A stretch of DNA of 64,000 bases from Helicobacteraceae bacterium (GCA_017508245.1 JAFVZI010000002.1:1-64000); one strand, 5' to 3'; numbered from the stretch's first letter, positions 45,825-55,863 are shown. Translations and numbers: made by a program. The notes: generated from the sequence alone by a model not told the origin.

Positions 45825-47344
45825 TCACTATCCTTTTTAATGATATCAAATTCACTTTTTACAGGCTTCATTGCTGGAAATAAAATCACATTTTTGATAA
45901 TTTTATTATTTGTCAAGAGCATTACAAGCCTATCAATACCTATTCCCTGCCCTGCAACAGGTGGCATTCCATAGCCTAAAGCCCACACATAATCTTCGTC
46001 CATATATTGAGCTTCTTCGTCCCCTTTTTCTTTTTCTAAAACTTGAGCCCTAAATCTCTCTAACTGATCTAATGGGTCATTTAGCTCACTAAATCCATTT
46101 GACATTTCTTTTCCACCAATAAATAATTCAAATCTATCTGCAATAGTAGAATCTTTATCATTTTTTCTTGCTAATGGACTTATTTCGATTGGAAATTCTG
46201 TGATAAATGTAGGCTGTATCAATTTAGATTCCACAAAATTATCAAATGCTTCTGCTAAAAGCTTCCCATAATTTAATCCAGATTCTAGATGAATACCTGA
46301 ATCTCTTAAATATTTTTCTAATCTTTCTTTATCTTCTACTATATCGTCTGGAATCCCGCCAACCTTGCTTAGAGAATCTTTATAGCTAATTTGCGAAAAA
46401 TTATTAAAATCGATTTTATATTCACCCCATTCAACAACACTTGGAAGATTTAACTTATCTAATAAATACTTGAACAACTCTATTGTAAGCTTTATTAAAT
46501 CATCATAAGTTTTATACGCCCAATAAAATTCAATCATTGTAAATTCTGGATTATGAGAGTGGTCAATACCTTCATTTCTAAAACTTCTATTTATTTCAAA
46601 TACACTCTCAAAACCACCTACAATAAGCCTCTTTAGATACAATTCCGGAGCAATCCGCAAATATCTCTCAACATTGAGTGCGTTGTGGTGTGTGATAAAT
46701 GGCTTTGCATTTGCTCCACCAGGTATTGGATGTAACATAGGAGTTTCAACTTCCAAAAAGCCTTTATCTTCAAAAAATTTTCTAAGCAAAGATATGATTT
46801 TGCTTCGAATCTTAAATGTCTCTTTTACATCAGCATTCATTATCAAATCAAGATACCTTTGCCTATATCGTAATTCAATATCGGTAAGTCCATGGAATTT
46901 TTCAGGTAATGGAATGATAGACTTTGTCAAAATCTTAAATGAAGTTGCGTGTATTGAGATTTGATTTGTTTTTGTTTTAAATGGGTATCCACCAATATTT
47001 ACTATATCCCCTACTTCAAGAAGTTTTTTGAACTCTTCAAAATCAGAACCTAAATCATTTTTAGAAACATAAGCTTGCAAGATTCCACTTTCATCTTCAA
47101 TATCAACAAAAGCAGCCTTGCCCATAAGACGCACTAATTTTACTCTACCACTTATAAATTCCTTGATATTATTTGAATCTTCTCTTGCACTATTAGAATC
47201 TTTAGCATCTCTATACTTATCTAAAAAATCTATATTCGAAATGGTTTTGACTGCATCATTTGCATAAGGATTTTTGCCAGAATCTCGCATAATATCAGCT
47301 TTTTGGATTCTTTGTTGTATATATATATTTGAAAACAAAACCAC
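45821..47344 (-). CDS. lysS: Lysyl-tRNA synthetase (class II)
   Basis: Charges tRNA-Lys. The N-terminal OB-fold anticodon-binding domain (about 55-160) is followed by the class II core: motif 2 [20 protein letters not shown] and motif 3 [10 protein letters not shown] near the C-terminus. Length 507 is standard. It is preceded by cvpA (8-nt gap) and overlaps glyA. The start at 47344 is followed by [17 protein letters not shown], a typical LysS beginning. Confidence 0.97.
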   Translation of the reverse strand: MVLFSNIYIQQRIQKADIMRDSGKNPYANDAVKTISNIDFLDKYRDAKDSNSAREDSNNIKEFISGRVKLVRLMGKAAFVDIEDESGILQAYVSKNDLGSDFEEFKKLLEVGDIVNIGGYPFKTKTNQISIHATSFKILTKSIIPLPEKFHGLTDIELRYRQRYLDLIMNADVKETFKIRSKIISLLRKFFEDKGFLEVETPMLHPIPGGANAKPFITHHNALNVERYLRIAPELYLKRLIVGGFESVFEINRSFRNEGIDHSHNPEFTMIEFYWAYKTYDDLIKLTIELFKYLLDKLNLPSVVEWGEYKIDFNNFSQISYKDSLSKVGGIPDDIVEDKERLEKYLRDSGIHLESGLNYGKLLAEAFDNFVESKLIQPTFITEFPIEISPLARKNDKDSTIADRFELFIGGKEMSNGFSELNDPLDQLERFRAQVLEKEKGDEEAQYMDEDYVWALGYGMPPVAGQGIGIDRLVMLLTNNKIIKNVILFPAMKPVKSEFDIIKKDSE

Positions 47345-47352
47345 TCCTTAAA

Positions 47353-47907
47353 TCATTGCATATTTTTGACTTCTTCTAGCACTTGATTACCAAAATCTGT
47401 CGCTTTACCTCTTACCTCACTTACAAAATTAGTCTTAACTATGAGACTGCCAACTTTTATCATTATTGGATAGCAAAAACTAGAATCTTGTAATTTTTTT
47501 GTAGAGTTTGATAAAAAATTTATTTTTGAAAATGTAAAAAGTATTATTGAAATGATTAAAAAAATCTTAAGCCCCGCTACAATAACACCCAAGATTCTAT
47601 CTAATTTTCCAAGTTTTATAAACTTAGCAAATCTAACAACCACCTCAGCCAAAATAAGTGATAGAATCCAAATAGCACCTAAAATAACCATAAAACCAGT
47701 GAGATTTAAAATCGTCTGACTTTCTAATTTTAAAAATGAATTTATCCATTCGCCAAAACTAACATTGAATCTTGATGCAATAATCACACCGCCTATAATG
47801 CCAATAATAGAAAATACTTCTCGAATAAAACCGGTGAATAATCCCTTCAATGCAAGGATTACAACTATAGCTACAATAATAATATCAAAATAGTTTGCAA
47901 ACTCCAT
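47353..47907 (-). CDS. CvpA family membrane protein
   Basis: A 184-residue inner-membrane protein with four helices (about 7-28, 30-46, 65-85, 100-125), starting FANYFDIIIVAIVVILALKG, the CvpA/colicin V production pattern. The family affects envelope stability in several bacteria, but its molecular role is unclear. It heads the lysS-glyA operon, as HP0181 does in H. pylori. Confidence 0.85.
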   Translation of the reverse strand: MEFANYFDIIIVAIVVILALKGLFTGFIREVFSIIGIIGGVIIASRFNVSFGEWINSFLKLESQTILNLTGFMVILGAIWILSLILAEVVVRFAKFIKLGKLDRILGVIVAGLKIFLIISIILFTFSKINFLSNSTKKLQDSSFCYPIMIKVGSLIVKTNFVSEVRGKATDFGNQVLEEVKNMQ

Positions 47908-47983
47908 ATAAAATGCATTCCTTCTATTTGGTGAATCTTGATAATCAATTTCAGTCGATTCAACACATAAATAATCAATATAT

Positions 47984-48010
47984 TTGAATTTGTTGAAATT
48001 AAGTTATAAT
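47984..48010 (+). promoter_or_regulatory. Candidate promoter for lnt
   Basis: A perfect -10 hexamer TATAAT (48005-48010) with a TTGAAT (47984-47989) 15 nt upstream as a possible, slightly close -35. It lies 67 nt before the lnt ATG, in the gap between divergent cvpA and lnt. Confidence 0.45.
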
Positions 48011-48077
48011 TACGCAAAGATTTGGGTAATTTTAGCACAAATTTATTTCATTTTTATTTCATTATGCGACAAAAATT

Positions 48078-49418
48078 ATGTTTAGTATAAGATTTTTTTT
48101 TCCTAAAGATAATCAACCAAAAATAAATATTTTTAATGCAGAAAATAAAATAACATATGTGATTAAAAATTGGCTATTTATGCCATTGGTTCTTGCTTTT
48201 ATCTTTAGTTTACCGATATATGCGAATTTTTATACATATCTATATGGAGAATATTTTCCATATATCAATTCCATCCTTGTTTTGATTTCACTTTTTGTGT
48301 ATCTCAATATTGATAAGAGATTTGCATTTTTATTTGGATTTTTTGTCGGCATCTTCTGGTTTTATTGGATTGGGCTTAGTTTTAGATACACAAACTCAAC
48401 ATATTTGGTCTATATCATTCCTGTCATTGTAGGAATCATCTATGCGATTTTGATCTGGTTTGCATTATTTTTCAATAATATTATCTTTAGGGCAATCACA
48501 CTAAGCTTGATCGGATATGCAACATTATTTGGATTTGATTGGTTTGTGCCTGATGCGATGTTGTCTTTTAGTGTTTTCAAAGTGGATAAAATATCTTTTG
48601 TGATTATCGTTGCAATCTTGGGAATAATGAGTATCAAAAAGCTTAGATTGTATCGATTTTTAGCTGTATTGTTGCTATTTTTTGCAATCGATTTTGAACT
48701 CCAAAAAGCTAGGATTCCCAATGAAAAGATACTACTAACACAGACAAATACACAACAAGGCGAAAAATGGATTGGTGAAAATGCAGATAAAATCATCCAA
48801 TACAATTTCAATCTCATACAAAATGCAATAGATAAGGAATATGACATCGTTGTCTTACCAGAAACTGCCTTTCCTATGATTTTAAATCTATCTTTTTACG
48901 AAGGTATTGTGGCAAGACTAAATGAATTAAGCACTAAAATCACGATTATTACAGGTGCACAAAGGAATGATAATTTTGGCGTATATAACACTACTTATAT
49001 TTTTAGTGATGGCTCATATTATTTCGCAGACAAGGTATTTTTAGCTCCATTTGGAGAATATATGCCCATTCCGGGATTTATAGCGGATTTTTTTTCAAAA
49101 ATATTTAATATTAAATATTCTAGTTTTGATGCAAATAGCAAAGAACCCAAAAATATCGCTGTAGGGAATCTAATATTTAGAAATGCGATTTGTTATGAAG
49201 CCACGACAAAAAAAGCTTATAAAGATAATCCAAAATATATGATGCTAATAAGCAACAATATGTGGTTTAAGCCAAGCAGCGAGCCTGTTATCCAAATGAT
49301 GCTAGTAAAGTACTATGCAAGATTACACAAAACAATAGTATTTCATTCTGCAAATGGTTCAAATAGTGCGATTATCACGCCAAATATAGAATTAAAATTT
49401 AGGGTGCAGGGATTGTAA
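48078..49418 (+). CDS. lnt: Apolipoprotein N-acyltransferase
   Basis: Adds the third acyl chain to outer-membrane lipoproteins in the inner membrane. The N-terminal half has multiple membrane helices, and the C-terminal half is a nitrilase-like domain. The catalytic triad can be read: Glu in VVLPETAFPMI, Lys in FADKVFLAPFGEYMP, and Cys in NAICYEATTKKAY. Length 446 fits. It opposes cvpA, as lnt (HP0180) does in H. pylori. Its stop directly abuts the pgpA stop on the other strand. Confidence 0.94.
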   Translation: MFSIRFFFPKDNQPKINIFNAENKITYVIKNWLFMPLVLAFIFSLPIYANFYTYLYGEYFPYINSILVLISLFVYLNIDKRFAFLFGFFVGIFWFYWIGLSFRYTNSTYLVYIIPVIVGIIYAILIWFALFFNNIIFRAITLSLIGYATLFGFDWFVPDAMLSFSVFKVDKISFVIIVAILGIMSIKKLRLYRFLAVLLLFFAIDFELQKARIPNEKILLTQTNTQQGEKWIGENADKIIQYNFNLIQNAIDKEYDIVVLPETAFPMILNLSFYEGIVARLNELSTKITIITGAQRNDNFGVYNTTYIFSDGSYYFADKVFLAPFGEYMPIPGFIADFFSKIFNIKYSSFDANSKEPKNIAVGNLIFRNAICYEATTKKAYKDNPKYMMLISNNMWFKPSSEPVIQMMLVKYYARLHKTIVFHSANGSNSAIITPNIELKFRVQGL

Positions 49419-49901
49419 TCAAATATTAATCCCGATTTGTGCAAAAAGTGCGACAAATACCAATGTAGTGATACCAGCGAAGAATCCTGCCAACACATCA
49501 TCACCAACAACACCCAATCCGCCTTTTGTATGTTTATCTACCTTGCCTATAATAGAAGGTTTCCATATATCATATAATCTAAAAAATACAAATGAAAATA
49601 TGATTGAAACGATACTAAATCCAGAAATACTCATAGCAATCCAGATTCCAATTAGCTCATCAATTACGATATATTTCGCATCGTGGATTCCAATATTGTT
49701 TTCATAAATATCAATTTCTTTGATTGCAATAATGCCGCATAGGGCTGCCAATGCAAATAAAGTAGAGGGAGAAAAATATAATATCGGAATCCCAACAATA
49801 AGCCCAAACAAACTACCCCAAGTGCCGGATGCTTTTTTGATATACCCTATATTAAAAAGTGTTAAAAACAATTCTCTTTTATTCAAAAAATATCCTATCA
49901 T
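49419..49901 (-). CDS. pgpA: Phosphatidylglycerophosphatase A
   Basis: Membrane phosphatase making phosphatidylglycerol. The motifs SGTWGSLFGL (N-terminal), IVIDELIGIWIA and GGLGVVGDDVLAGFFAG match PgpA, with metal-binding acids in DE and DD. Length 160 is standard, with about four helices. It shares 4 nt with the regulator gene upstream (ATGA-type overlap at 49898-49901) and converges directly on lnt with no gap. Confidence 0.92.
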   Translation of the reverse strand: MIGYFLNKRELFLTLFNIGYIKKASGTWGSLFGLIVGIPILYFSPSTLFALAALCGIIAIKEIDIYENNIGIHDAKYIVIDELIGIWIAMSISGFSIVSIIFSFVFFRLYDIWKPSIIGKVDKHTKGGLGVVGDDVLAGFFAGITTLVFVALFAQIGINI

Positions 49902-50815
49902 ACTCGACTTTGTTTTACACTTTTTCTTTGCTTAACTATCCCATATCTTTTGCGTTTCTCCCATAAACTTTTGCGACTAATTCCTAGCTCTTTTGCAAGC
50001 TCAATATCAGAATATAATCCTTCATATTTTGCAATCATCATCTTCTCATAATCTCTTATTGGCATTATTTCACCACCCATATCCATACAACTTTTAGCTA
50101 CAGAAATATCTACGATATTGCTAAATGTAATTTCTTCCTGAGAAACAAATGAAAACAATACATTTTGTTTATGGAGCTTGTCTATAAGCTCATTTCTTTC
50201 ACTTTTTTTAATCTGCTCTAGCCCTGTTAGATACACGATTTCATTAACGTTATTATTGATATTTAAAATACTCTTCCAATCAACTTCCTTTAGAGATAAA
50301 AAATTGAAATGTATATTTTTTAGTCTTGCATATCTCATAGCATATATATCCGCACTTCTTTGAGAACTACTTCTTATGATAAATGGCAAGTTATAAGTGA
50401 ATGGAAATGGAGTATTTAGTATTCCCTCAACAAATTCAAAATAATTCTTATAAAAAACAACTTCTTTTTGAAGTCTATCAAACTCTCTATAATGCTCTAT
50501 TTTTCTAATCAATTCATCTACAATTATAGGCTTAATGACATAATCGTGCATTCCAGCCTTAAACATTTTGGTAACAGTATCATCATTTATATATTTAATC
50601 ATTACTATAATGATGCTTTCTTTAAAATGTTTGATTGCATTAGTGCAAGAACCTTGACAAAGATCATAAGACATCAAAACAATATCAAATGCATTATTTT
50701 TATCAAGTTTAAGATTTAAATCTTTTGAAATAACACATTCATAGCCTCTATCTTCTAGCTTATTGCTAATACTTTGTGCCAGATAGGTATCATTTTCTAT
50801 AATAAGTATTTTCAT
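49898..50815 (-). CDS. Atypical orphan response regulator (HP1021-like)
   Basis: A two-domain regulator: receiver-like fold at residues 1-120 and a Fis-type helix-turn-helix at the C-terminus (IELAKELGISRKSLWEKRKR). The acid pocket ENDT (7-10) remains, but the acceptor position carries Ser49 (DIVLMSYDL) in place of Asp, so normal phosphorylation is unlikely. The neighbouring cysteines in DLCQGSC could serve redox sensing. In H. pylori the orthologue HP1021 sits next to ispDF (HP1020), binds oriC and responds to redox state. The same neighbourhood here supports orthology. Confidence 0.88.
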   Translation of the reverse strand: MKILIIENDTYLAQSISNKLEDRGYECVISKDLNLKLDKNNAFDIVLMSYDLCQGSCTNAIKHFKESIIIVMIKYINDDTVTKMFKAGMHDYVIKPIIVDELIRKIEHYREFDRLQKEVVFYKNYFEFVEGILNTPFPFTYNLPFIIRSSSQRSADIYAMRYARLKNIHFNFLSLKEVDWKSILNINNNVNEIVYLTGLEQIKKSERNELIDKLHKQNVLFSFVSQEEITFSNIVDISVAKSCMDMGGEIMPIRDYEKMMIAKYEGLYSDIELAKELGISRKSLWEKRKRYGIVKQRKSVKQSRV

Positions 50816-50842
50816 ACAATAACCAACCTCAAAAATTTAGTG

Positions 50843-51967
50843 TTACAAAAAGAGCTTTAAAGATACATTAGAGCTTGCACAAATCCCCTCACTTCTACCT
50901 ACAAAACCCAATTTTTCCATTGTAGTAGCCTTGATATTGATATATTGACCTTGTATATTTAAAATATTACTAAAAATTTCTATCATTTTATCTTTGTATG
51001 GAAGAATTTTTGGCTTTTGTGCCATTATCATAATATCAACATTGACAATCCTAAAACCTACACTACTAATAAAATCAACAACTTCTTTTAATAGAATCTT
51101 AGAATCTATATTATCGTATTTTTGGTCATCTGGAGGAAACCACTCACCAATATCACCCGCTCCAATCGCCCCAAGAAGTGCATCACAAAGAGAGTGAATA
51201 ACAACATCTCCATCACTATGAGCTTCTAATCCAAAATCACAAGGTATCTTCACGCCACCTAAATACATATCCTTGTCTTTACAGAATCTATGGACATCAA
51301 ATCCATATCCAACAAAAGTATCATTATTACTACTAATATTTAGATTCTCTAAATCTTGCAAAAAAGTAACTTTATTTAGAATCTTAGAGCCTTTTATAGC
51401 TACAACCTTACCACCATAATTATTAATAGCACTACTTTCATCACTAAAATCGCCAAGCTTCACAGCCTCTAATAAAGTTGCTACCCTAGAAATTTGTGGA
51501 GTTTGGACTAAGTAAATATCGTCTCTACTTAAATAATTTTTACTGCCATTAGATTCTAAAAATATCGTATCGCTCACACCAATTGTAGGGATTAGGCAAT
51601 CAATAGAATCCAAATTATAAGCAAAAAGGTCATCTAGCACTTTAAAATCAAGATTGCATCTAGCAGCATCACTAACTGCGACAAATTTACTATCTACATA
51701 ATTTAGTGCATTTTGCAGAGATTCTTGCCTGCTATTTCCACCTTGCACTATTTCATAATCACAGAATCTTTTCATATAAGCAACATCTCGCTGCGAGGCA
51801 GTTATTATTACTTTGGAAAATTTATATCTCTTTTGAAATAAATCCGCTACATAAAGCCACATCGGCTTATCATCTATTCTAATCCATTGTTTTTTAACAG
51901 ATATATTTTCCCTAAATCTTACACTCTCCCCTGCACTCATAATAATTAAAGTGATATTTTTTCTCAC
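50843..51967 (-). CDS. ispDF: Bifunctional IspD/IspF isoprenoid enzyme
   Basis: Fusion of two steps of the MEP pathway. The N-terminal cytidylyltransferase (about residues 1-210) has LIIMSAGESVRFRENISVKK and SDAARCNLDF. The C-terminal 2C-methyl-D-erythritol 2,4-cyclodiphosphate synthase (about 218-374) has GYGFDVHRFCK and GLEAHSDGDVVIHSLCDALLGA with its zinc ligands, and ATTMEKLGFVGRSEGI. Length 374 is normal for Campylobacterota. It lies upstream of the HP1021-like gene with a 27-nt gap. Confidence 0.96.
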   Translation of the reverse strand: MRKNITLIIMSAGESVRFRENISVKKQWIRIDDKPMWLYVADLFQKRYKFSKVIITASQRDVAYMKRFCDYEIVQGGNSRQESLQNALNYVDSKFVAVSDAARCNLDFKVLDDLFAYNLDSIDCLIPTIGVSDTIFLESNGSKNYLSRDDIYLVQTPQISRVATLLEAVKLGDFSDESSAINNYGGKVVAIKGSKILNKVTFLQDLENLNISSNNDTFVGYGFDVHRFCKDKDMYLGGVKIPCDFGLEAHSDGDVVIHSLCDALLGAIGAGDIGEWFPPDDQKYDNIDSKILLKEVVDFISSVGFRIVNVDIMIMAQKPKILPYKDKMIEIFSNILNIQGQYINIKATTMEKLGFVGRSEGICASSNVSLKLFL

Positions 51968-52080
51968 AATTTAACCTTTTTTATCATTCAAAAAGGAATA
52001 TTTTATATTTTTTAGGGTAATTTTAAGCTTTATAAAAGTATCTATAAAAGCTATTAATACGTAAAAAATATGAGGTAAAA

Positions 52081-53388
52081 ATGAGTAATGCAAATACACA
52101 ATTATTTTATGCAAAAAAAAATATAATCACAGAAGAAATGAAATTTGTCGCAAATAGCGAAGAATTAGATGTTAATTTAATCAAAAATGAAATCAAAAAA
52201 GGCAGATTAATCATACCTGCAAACATTAATCACAAGAATCTAAAACCAATGGGTATAGGAATAGCCACAAAAACAAAAATCAATGCAAATATAGGTAGCT
52301 CTAGTATTGAGAATTGTATTGAAAATGAGGTAATCAAAGCACAAACTTCTATCAAATATGGTGCTGATACCATTATGGATTTAAGCACTGGTGGGAATCT
52401 TGATGAAATAAGAAAAGCTGTTATTGCAAATTCTTGTGTGCCAATAGGTACTGTGCCGATGTATCAAATACTTTATGATTTGAAAGATGATATTTTAAAT
52501 TTATCCGTAGATAAAATGCTATCTACTTTAGAAAAACAAGCAAAACAAGGCGTAAGCTACTTTACTATACATTGTGGATTCTTATTATCTCATATGCCAC
52601 TTATTGCAAAAAGAAAAATGGGCATAGTAAGTCGTGGTGGAAGCATAATGGCAAGCTGGATGATGCATCACCATAAGGAAAATCCATTTTATAGTGCATT
52701 TGATGAAATACTTGATATTTGTAGAGAATATGATGTTAGTCTATCATTAGGAGATTCTCTTAGACCTGGCTGCTTAGCTGATGCAAGTGATGATGCTCAA
52801 TTTAGCGAACTAAAAGTATTAGGCGAGTTAGCACAAAGAGCATATGAAAAAGATGTTCAAGTAATGATTGAAGGCCCTGGACATGTGCCACTAAATCAAA
52901 TTGAAAGAAATGTTGAAATACAAAAAGAATTATGCAATGAAGCTCCTTTTTATGTATTAGGACCACTTGTAACAGATATTGGTGCTGGATATGATCATAT
53001 ATCAAGTGCTATTGGTGCATGTGTAGCAGCTTGGAAAGGTGTAGCGATGTTATGTTACGTAACGCCAAAAGAACATTTAGGTTTGCCTAATGCAAATGAT
53101 GTAAGAGAGGGGATTATAGCATACAAAATCGCAGCACATGCCGCAGATATAGCAAGAGGAAGGATAAATGCAAGAGTAAGAGATGATGCAATGAGTGATG
53201 CTAGATATGCTTTTAGATGGGAAGAACAATTCTCTTTAGCACTTGATAGTGATAGAGCTAGAGAATATCATGATGAAACACTCCCACAAGATGTATTTAA
53301 AGAGGCAGAATTTTGCTCTATGTGTGGGCCTAAATTCTGTAGCTATAAAATAAGTCAAAATATTTTTAAGGAATACAAAGGAGCATAA
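52081..53388 (+). CDS. thiC: Phosphomethylpyrimidine synthase ThiC
   Basis: Radical-SAM enzyme turning aminoimidazole ribotide into the pyrimidine half of thiamine. The C-terminal 4Fe-4S motif is CSMCGPKFC (CX2CX4C), unusual in being at the end, and zinc-site and substrate-binding motifs such as [14 protein letters not shown] are clear. At 435 residues it is the short bacterial form. The 113 nt upstream contain no TPP riboswitch. mrp starts directly after the stop codon. Confidence 0.97.
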   Translation: MSNANTQLFYAKKNIITEEMKFVANSEELDVNLIKNEIKKGRLIIPANINHKNLKPMGIGIATKTKINANIGSSSIENCIENEVIKAQTSIKYGADTIMDLSTGGNLDEIRKAVIANSCVPIGTVPMYQILYDLKDDILNLSVDKMLSTLEKQAKQGVSYFTIHCGFLLSHMPLIAKRKMGIVSRGGSIMASWMMHHHKENPFYSAFDEILDICREYDVSLSLGDSLRPGCLADASDDAQFSELKVLGELAQRAYEKDVQVMIEGPGHVPLNQIERNVEIQKELCNEAPFYVLGPLVTDIGAGYDHISSAIGACVAAWKGVAMLCYVTPKEHLGLPNANDVREGIIAYKIAAHAADIARGRINARVRDDAMSDARYAFRWEEQFSLALDSDRAREYHDETLPQDVFKEAEFCSMCGPKFCSYKISQNIFKEYKGA

Positions 53389-54453
53389 ATGAATAAAGAA
53401 AATATTTTAGATAAATTAAGAGAGATTCTATATCCAAACTTTAAAAGAGATATAGTTGATTTTGGATTTGTAAAAGATATAAAAATACAAGATGATAATG
53501 TTGAGGTTTTTATTGAGATTCCATCAAACAATACCGATGTAGCAGAAAAAATCAAGAGTGGAATCAAGGCAAAACTAGGAGATTCTACACAAGTTCATAT
53601 CAAAACTCCGCAAATAAAAGAAGAGGAAAAAAAGACTAAAAATATCGCACCAAATATCAAACATTTTGTAATGATTAGCTCTGGGAAAGGTGGTGTTGGA
53701 AAATCCACGACAAGCGTAAATATTGCCATAGCATTAGCACAAAATGGCAAAAGTGTAGGATTGCTTGATGCTGATATTTATGGTCCAAATATACCACGAA
53801 TGTTAGGGCTAAATGCACAAAAGCCAATGGTAGATGAATCTGTAATGAAACTAATACCACTAAAAGCATATGGTATCAAAGTAATGAGTATGGGTATGAT
53901 GTATGAAGAGGGACAAAGTTTAATTTGGCGTGGTCCTATGATAATGCGAGCAATTGAACAAATGCTTACTGACGTGCTTTGGGGTGAATTGGATATATTG
54001 GTTATTGATATGCCGCCCGGAACTGGTGATGCACAACTAACACTAGCTCAAAGCGTGCCAATTACTGCTGGAATCTCCGTAACTACACCACAAGTTGTAG
54101 CCCTAGATGATGGTGCTAGAAGCCTAGATATGTTTAAAAAGCTAAATATTCCAATAGCTGGAATTGTAGAAAATATGAGTGGTTTTGTATGTCCTAGCTG
54201 CAATGAAAATCACGATATATTTGGAAAAGATACTGCAATAAATCTTGCAAAAGAATATGATACTAAGGTATTAGCTCAAATTCCAATTGAAGGCAAGATT
54301 AGACAAGGTGGAGATTCTGGTAAGCCTATCGTATTTTTTGAACCAACAAGTATAGGTGCAAAAGAATATATGCAGGCTGCATACAAAATAAATGAATTTT
54401 TAGAAAATATCGGTGAAGTAACAAACGCGGATATACAGCCTACAAAACATTAG
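53389..54453 (+). CDS. mrp: Iron-sulfur cluster carrier ATPase Mrp (ApbC)
   Basis: Mrp/NBP35-type P-loop ATPase that delivers Fe-S clusters. An N-terminal DUF59-like domain (about 5-75) precedes the deviant Walker A SSGKGGVGKSTTSVNIA and the Mrp motif DADIYGPNIPRMLG. The cluster-bridging CPSC is at about residues 267-270. Length 354 is standard. It starts directly after thiC, which needs a 4Fe-4S cluster, so the pairing may be functional: ApbC mutants in other bacteria are defective in ThiC maturation. Confidence 0.96.
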   Translation: MNKENILDKLREILYPNFKRDIVDFGFVKDIKIQDDNVEVFIEIPSNNTDVAEKIKSGIKAKLGDSTQVHIKTPQIKEEEKKTKNIAPNIKHFVMISSGKGGVGKSTTSVNIAIALAQNGKSVGLLDADIYGPNIPRMLGLNAQKPMVDESVMKLIPLKAYGIKVMSMGMMYEEGQSLIWRGPMIMRAIEQMLTDVLWGELDILVIDMPPGTGDAQLTLAQSVPITAGISVTTPQVVALDDGARSLDMFKKLNIPIAGIVENMSGFVCPSCNENHDIFGKDTAINLAKEYDTKVLAQIPIEGKIRQGGDSGKPIVFFEPTSIGAKEYMQAAYKINEFLENIGEVTNADIQPTKH

Positions 54454-54467
54454 AAAGAATAGATTGC

Positions 54468-54495
54468 TTTAAAGATTCTATTAAGAATCTTTAAA
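54468..54495. terminator. Terminator built from inverted AGAWTCT words
   Basis: TTTAAAGATTCT (54468-54479) and AGAATCTTTAAA (54484-54495) form a perfect 12-bp stem with an ATTA loop, 14 nt beyond the mrp stop. T-rich sequence follows (54499-54512). A second stem, TTAGAATC...GATTCTAA at 54512-54531, follows and may terminate the converging barrel gene. The arms contain the word that is enriched across the window. Confidence 0.65.
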
Positions 54496-54552
54496 TAAGA
54501 ATTTTATTTTATTAGAATCTTTAGATTCTAAGATTCTAGAATCTAAAAATAT

Positions 54553-55164
54553 TTAAAATTTACAATCATAAGTTAGTGCTACTGCGTAGTTTTGTTTGAT
54601 TTTATATTCGATACCATCTACCTTTTTTGTCGCTTGTGTTATTGGAAAAGAGACAACCAAACCTAATCTACTATTATCATAACTTGTTCCTATACCTACT
54701 CTAGCGTCACTATAAAATGCTGAATGACTTGTATTTATATTACCAATAAGCGAGTTATCATTTAGTATAGCAAAACCAAGACCAACCCCTACAATCGCAT
54801 CAAATGAATAATTTTGTGTTTTATGAAAATCAAATATTATATCTGCATTTGCCATAATAGGCATAAAATGTGACGAACCATTGCCTTGCAATTCCACAAG
54901 AGAACCAGAAGAATTCACATCAACAAAAGAATCTTTAAAGCTTATATACCCTTGAAGCCCTATTAAATCACTAAAAAAATATCTATATCCAGCCTTAAAT
55001 CCATACATTGGAGCAGATAGCTCTACCTTGACACTATTTCCATTTGCACTTGCTGCTATACTAACTTCACTTATACCAATCTCAGCCCCTAAGAAAAATC
55101 CATCTTTATCATTTGCCATACTATAACCAAATAATAAACATAAACAAAGTAGAATCTTTTTCAT
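54553..55164 (-). CDS. Outer-membrane beta-barrel protein, paralogue A
   Basis: A 203-residue exported protein: signal peptide (1-17, ending GYSMA), then mature start NDKDGFFLGAEIGISEV and alternating strands ending VALTYDCKF, an aromatic barrel C-terminus. It resembles the gene at 55288-55863 in its N-terminal NDKDGxxLGxE, strand layout and C-terminus, so the two are tandem paralogues. A C9 tract lies 43 nt upstream of the ATG, in the promoter region, suggesting on/off or graded expression. No function is recognised beyond a Helicobacter small-barrel protein. Confidence 0.82.
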   Translation of the reverse strand: MKKILLCLCLLFGYSMANDKDGFFLGAEIGISEVSIAASANGNSVKVELSAPMYGFKAGYRYFFSDLIGLQGYISFKDSFVDVNSSGSLVELQGNGSSHFMPIMANADIIFDFHKTQNYSFDAIVGVGLGFAILNDNSLIGNINTSHSAFYSDARVGIGTSYDNSRLGLVVSFPITQATKKVDGIEYKIKQNYAVALTYDCKF

Positions 55165-55206
55165 ATAAACCCCTTTTTTGAATTGAAATCTAAGAAGCAG
55201 ATTCTA

Positions 55207-55215
55207 CCCCCCCCC
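55207..55215 (-). promoter_or_regulatory. C9/G9 homopolymer upstream of barrel paralogue A
   Basis: Nine cytosines (guanines on the coding strand), 43 nt before the ATG at 55164. On the minus strand the tract is directly followed by TAGAAT, a possible -10, so tract length would set promoter spacing. The same arrangement precedes the paralogue. Slipped-strand length changes are expected in such tracts. Confidence 0.75.
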
Positions 55216-55287
55216 ATTAAAGAAAGCTTAAAATTTAAGGGATGGTTAAAATATACGAAGATTCTAGGAGTTACTCCTAGAACAAAT

Positions 55288-55863
55288 TTAGAATTTATAA
55301 TCATATGCCAATGAAATAGTATAATTAGTCCTTGACTTCCAATCTCCTTCTTTTGTTGGAATTACAGGAAATGAAGCAATAAGACTTATAGAGTTATATT
55401 TATAGCTTGTTTTTAATCCTAATTTTAAATCTGTGTATAGGCCAGACATACTACGACTAACACCATCTGATTTAGCTTTAATATTAGCACCACCTATTCC
55501 AATACCTGCAAATCCACCCATAGAAAGAGATTTATCATTATAAAAATCAAGCAAAAAGTCTATATTTGCTGCAAACGACATAATATGCTCGGATTTCTTG
55601 TAACCATCACCTTTGGTTGATAGAAATAAATCCTTAAAATTAGCATATGTATAAATACCAAATAACTTACCAAAATATTTTACATATCCTAATCTAAAAC
55701 CATACAAAGGAAAACTGACTGTATTATTACTTGTATAACCATCAACTGATTCTGTAATTTTCGCCTCTCCTAATCCAAGCTCAAATCCTAAAGATATACC
55801 ATCTTTATCGTTTGCTTGAGATATCCCCATAAGTAAAATAAAAATAAATAAAATCCTTTTCAT
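55288..55863 (-). CDS. Outer-membrane beta-barrel protein, paralogue B
   Basis: A 191-residue exported barrel protein with signal peptide (1-17, ending GISQA), mature start NDKDGISLGFELGLGEAKI, and C-terminus ISLAYDYKF. The layout, NDKDG start and spacing of strands match the gene downstream at 54553, indicating duplication followed by divergence in the loop regions. A C9 tract 40 nt upstream of the ATG makes it a phase-variation candidate. Ligand or adhesion role unknown. Confidence 0.82.
   Translation of the reverse strand: MKRILFIFILLMGISQANDKDGISLGFELGLGEAKITESVDGYTSNNTVSFPLYGFRLGYVKYFGKLFGIYTYANFKDLFLSTKGDGYKKSEHIMSFAANIDFLLDFYNDKSLSMGGFAGIGIGGANIKAKSDGVSRSMSGLYTDLKLGLKTSYKYNSISLIASFPVIPTKEGDWKSRTNYTISLAYDYKF

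Noticed and set aside
51968-52080. TPP riboswitch before thiC
   Set aside because: No CTGAGA thi-box or second conserved arm is present, and the segment is only AT-rich leader.
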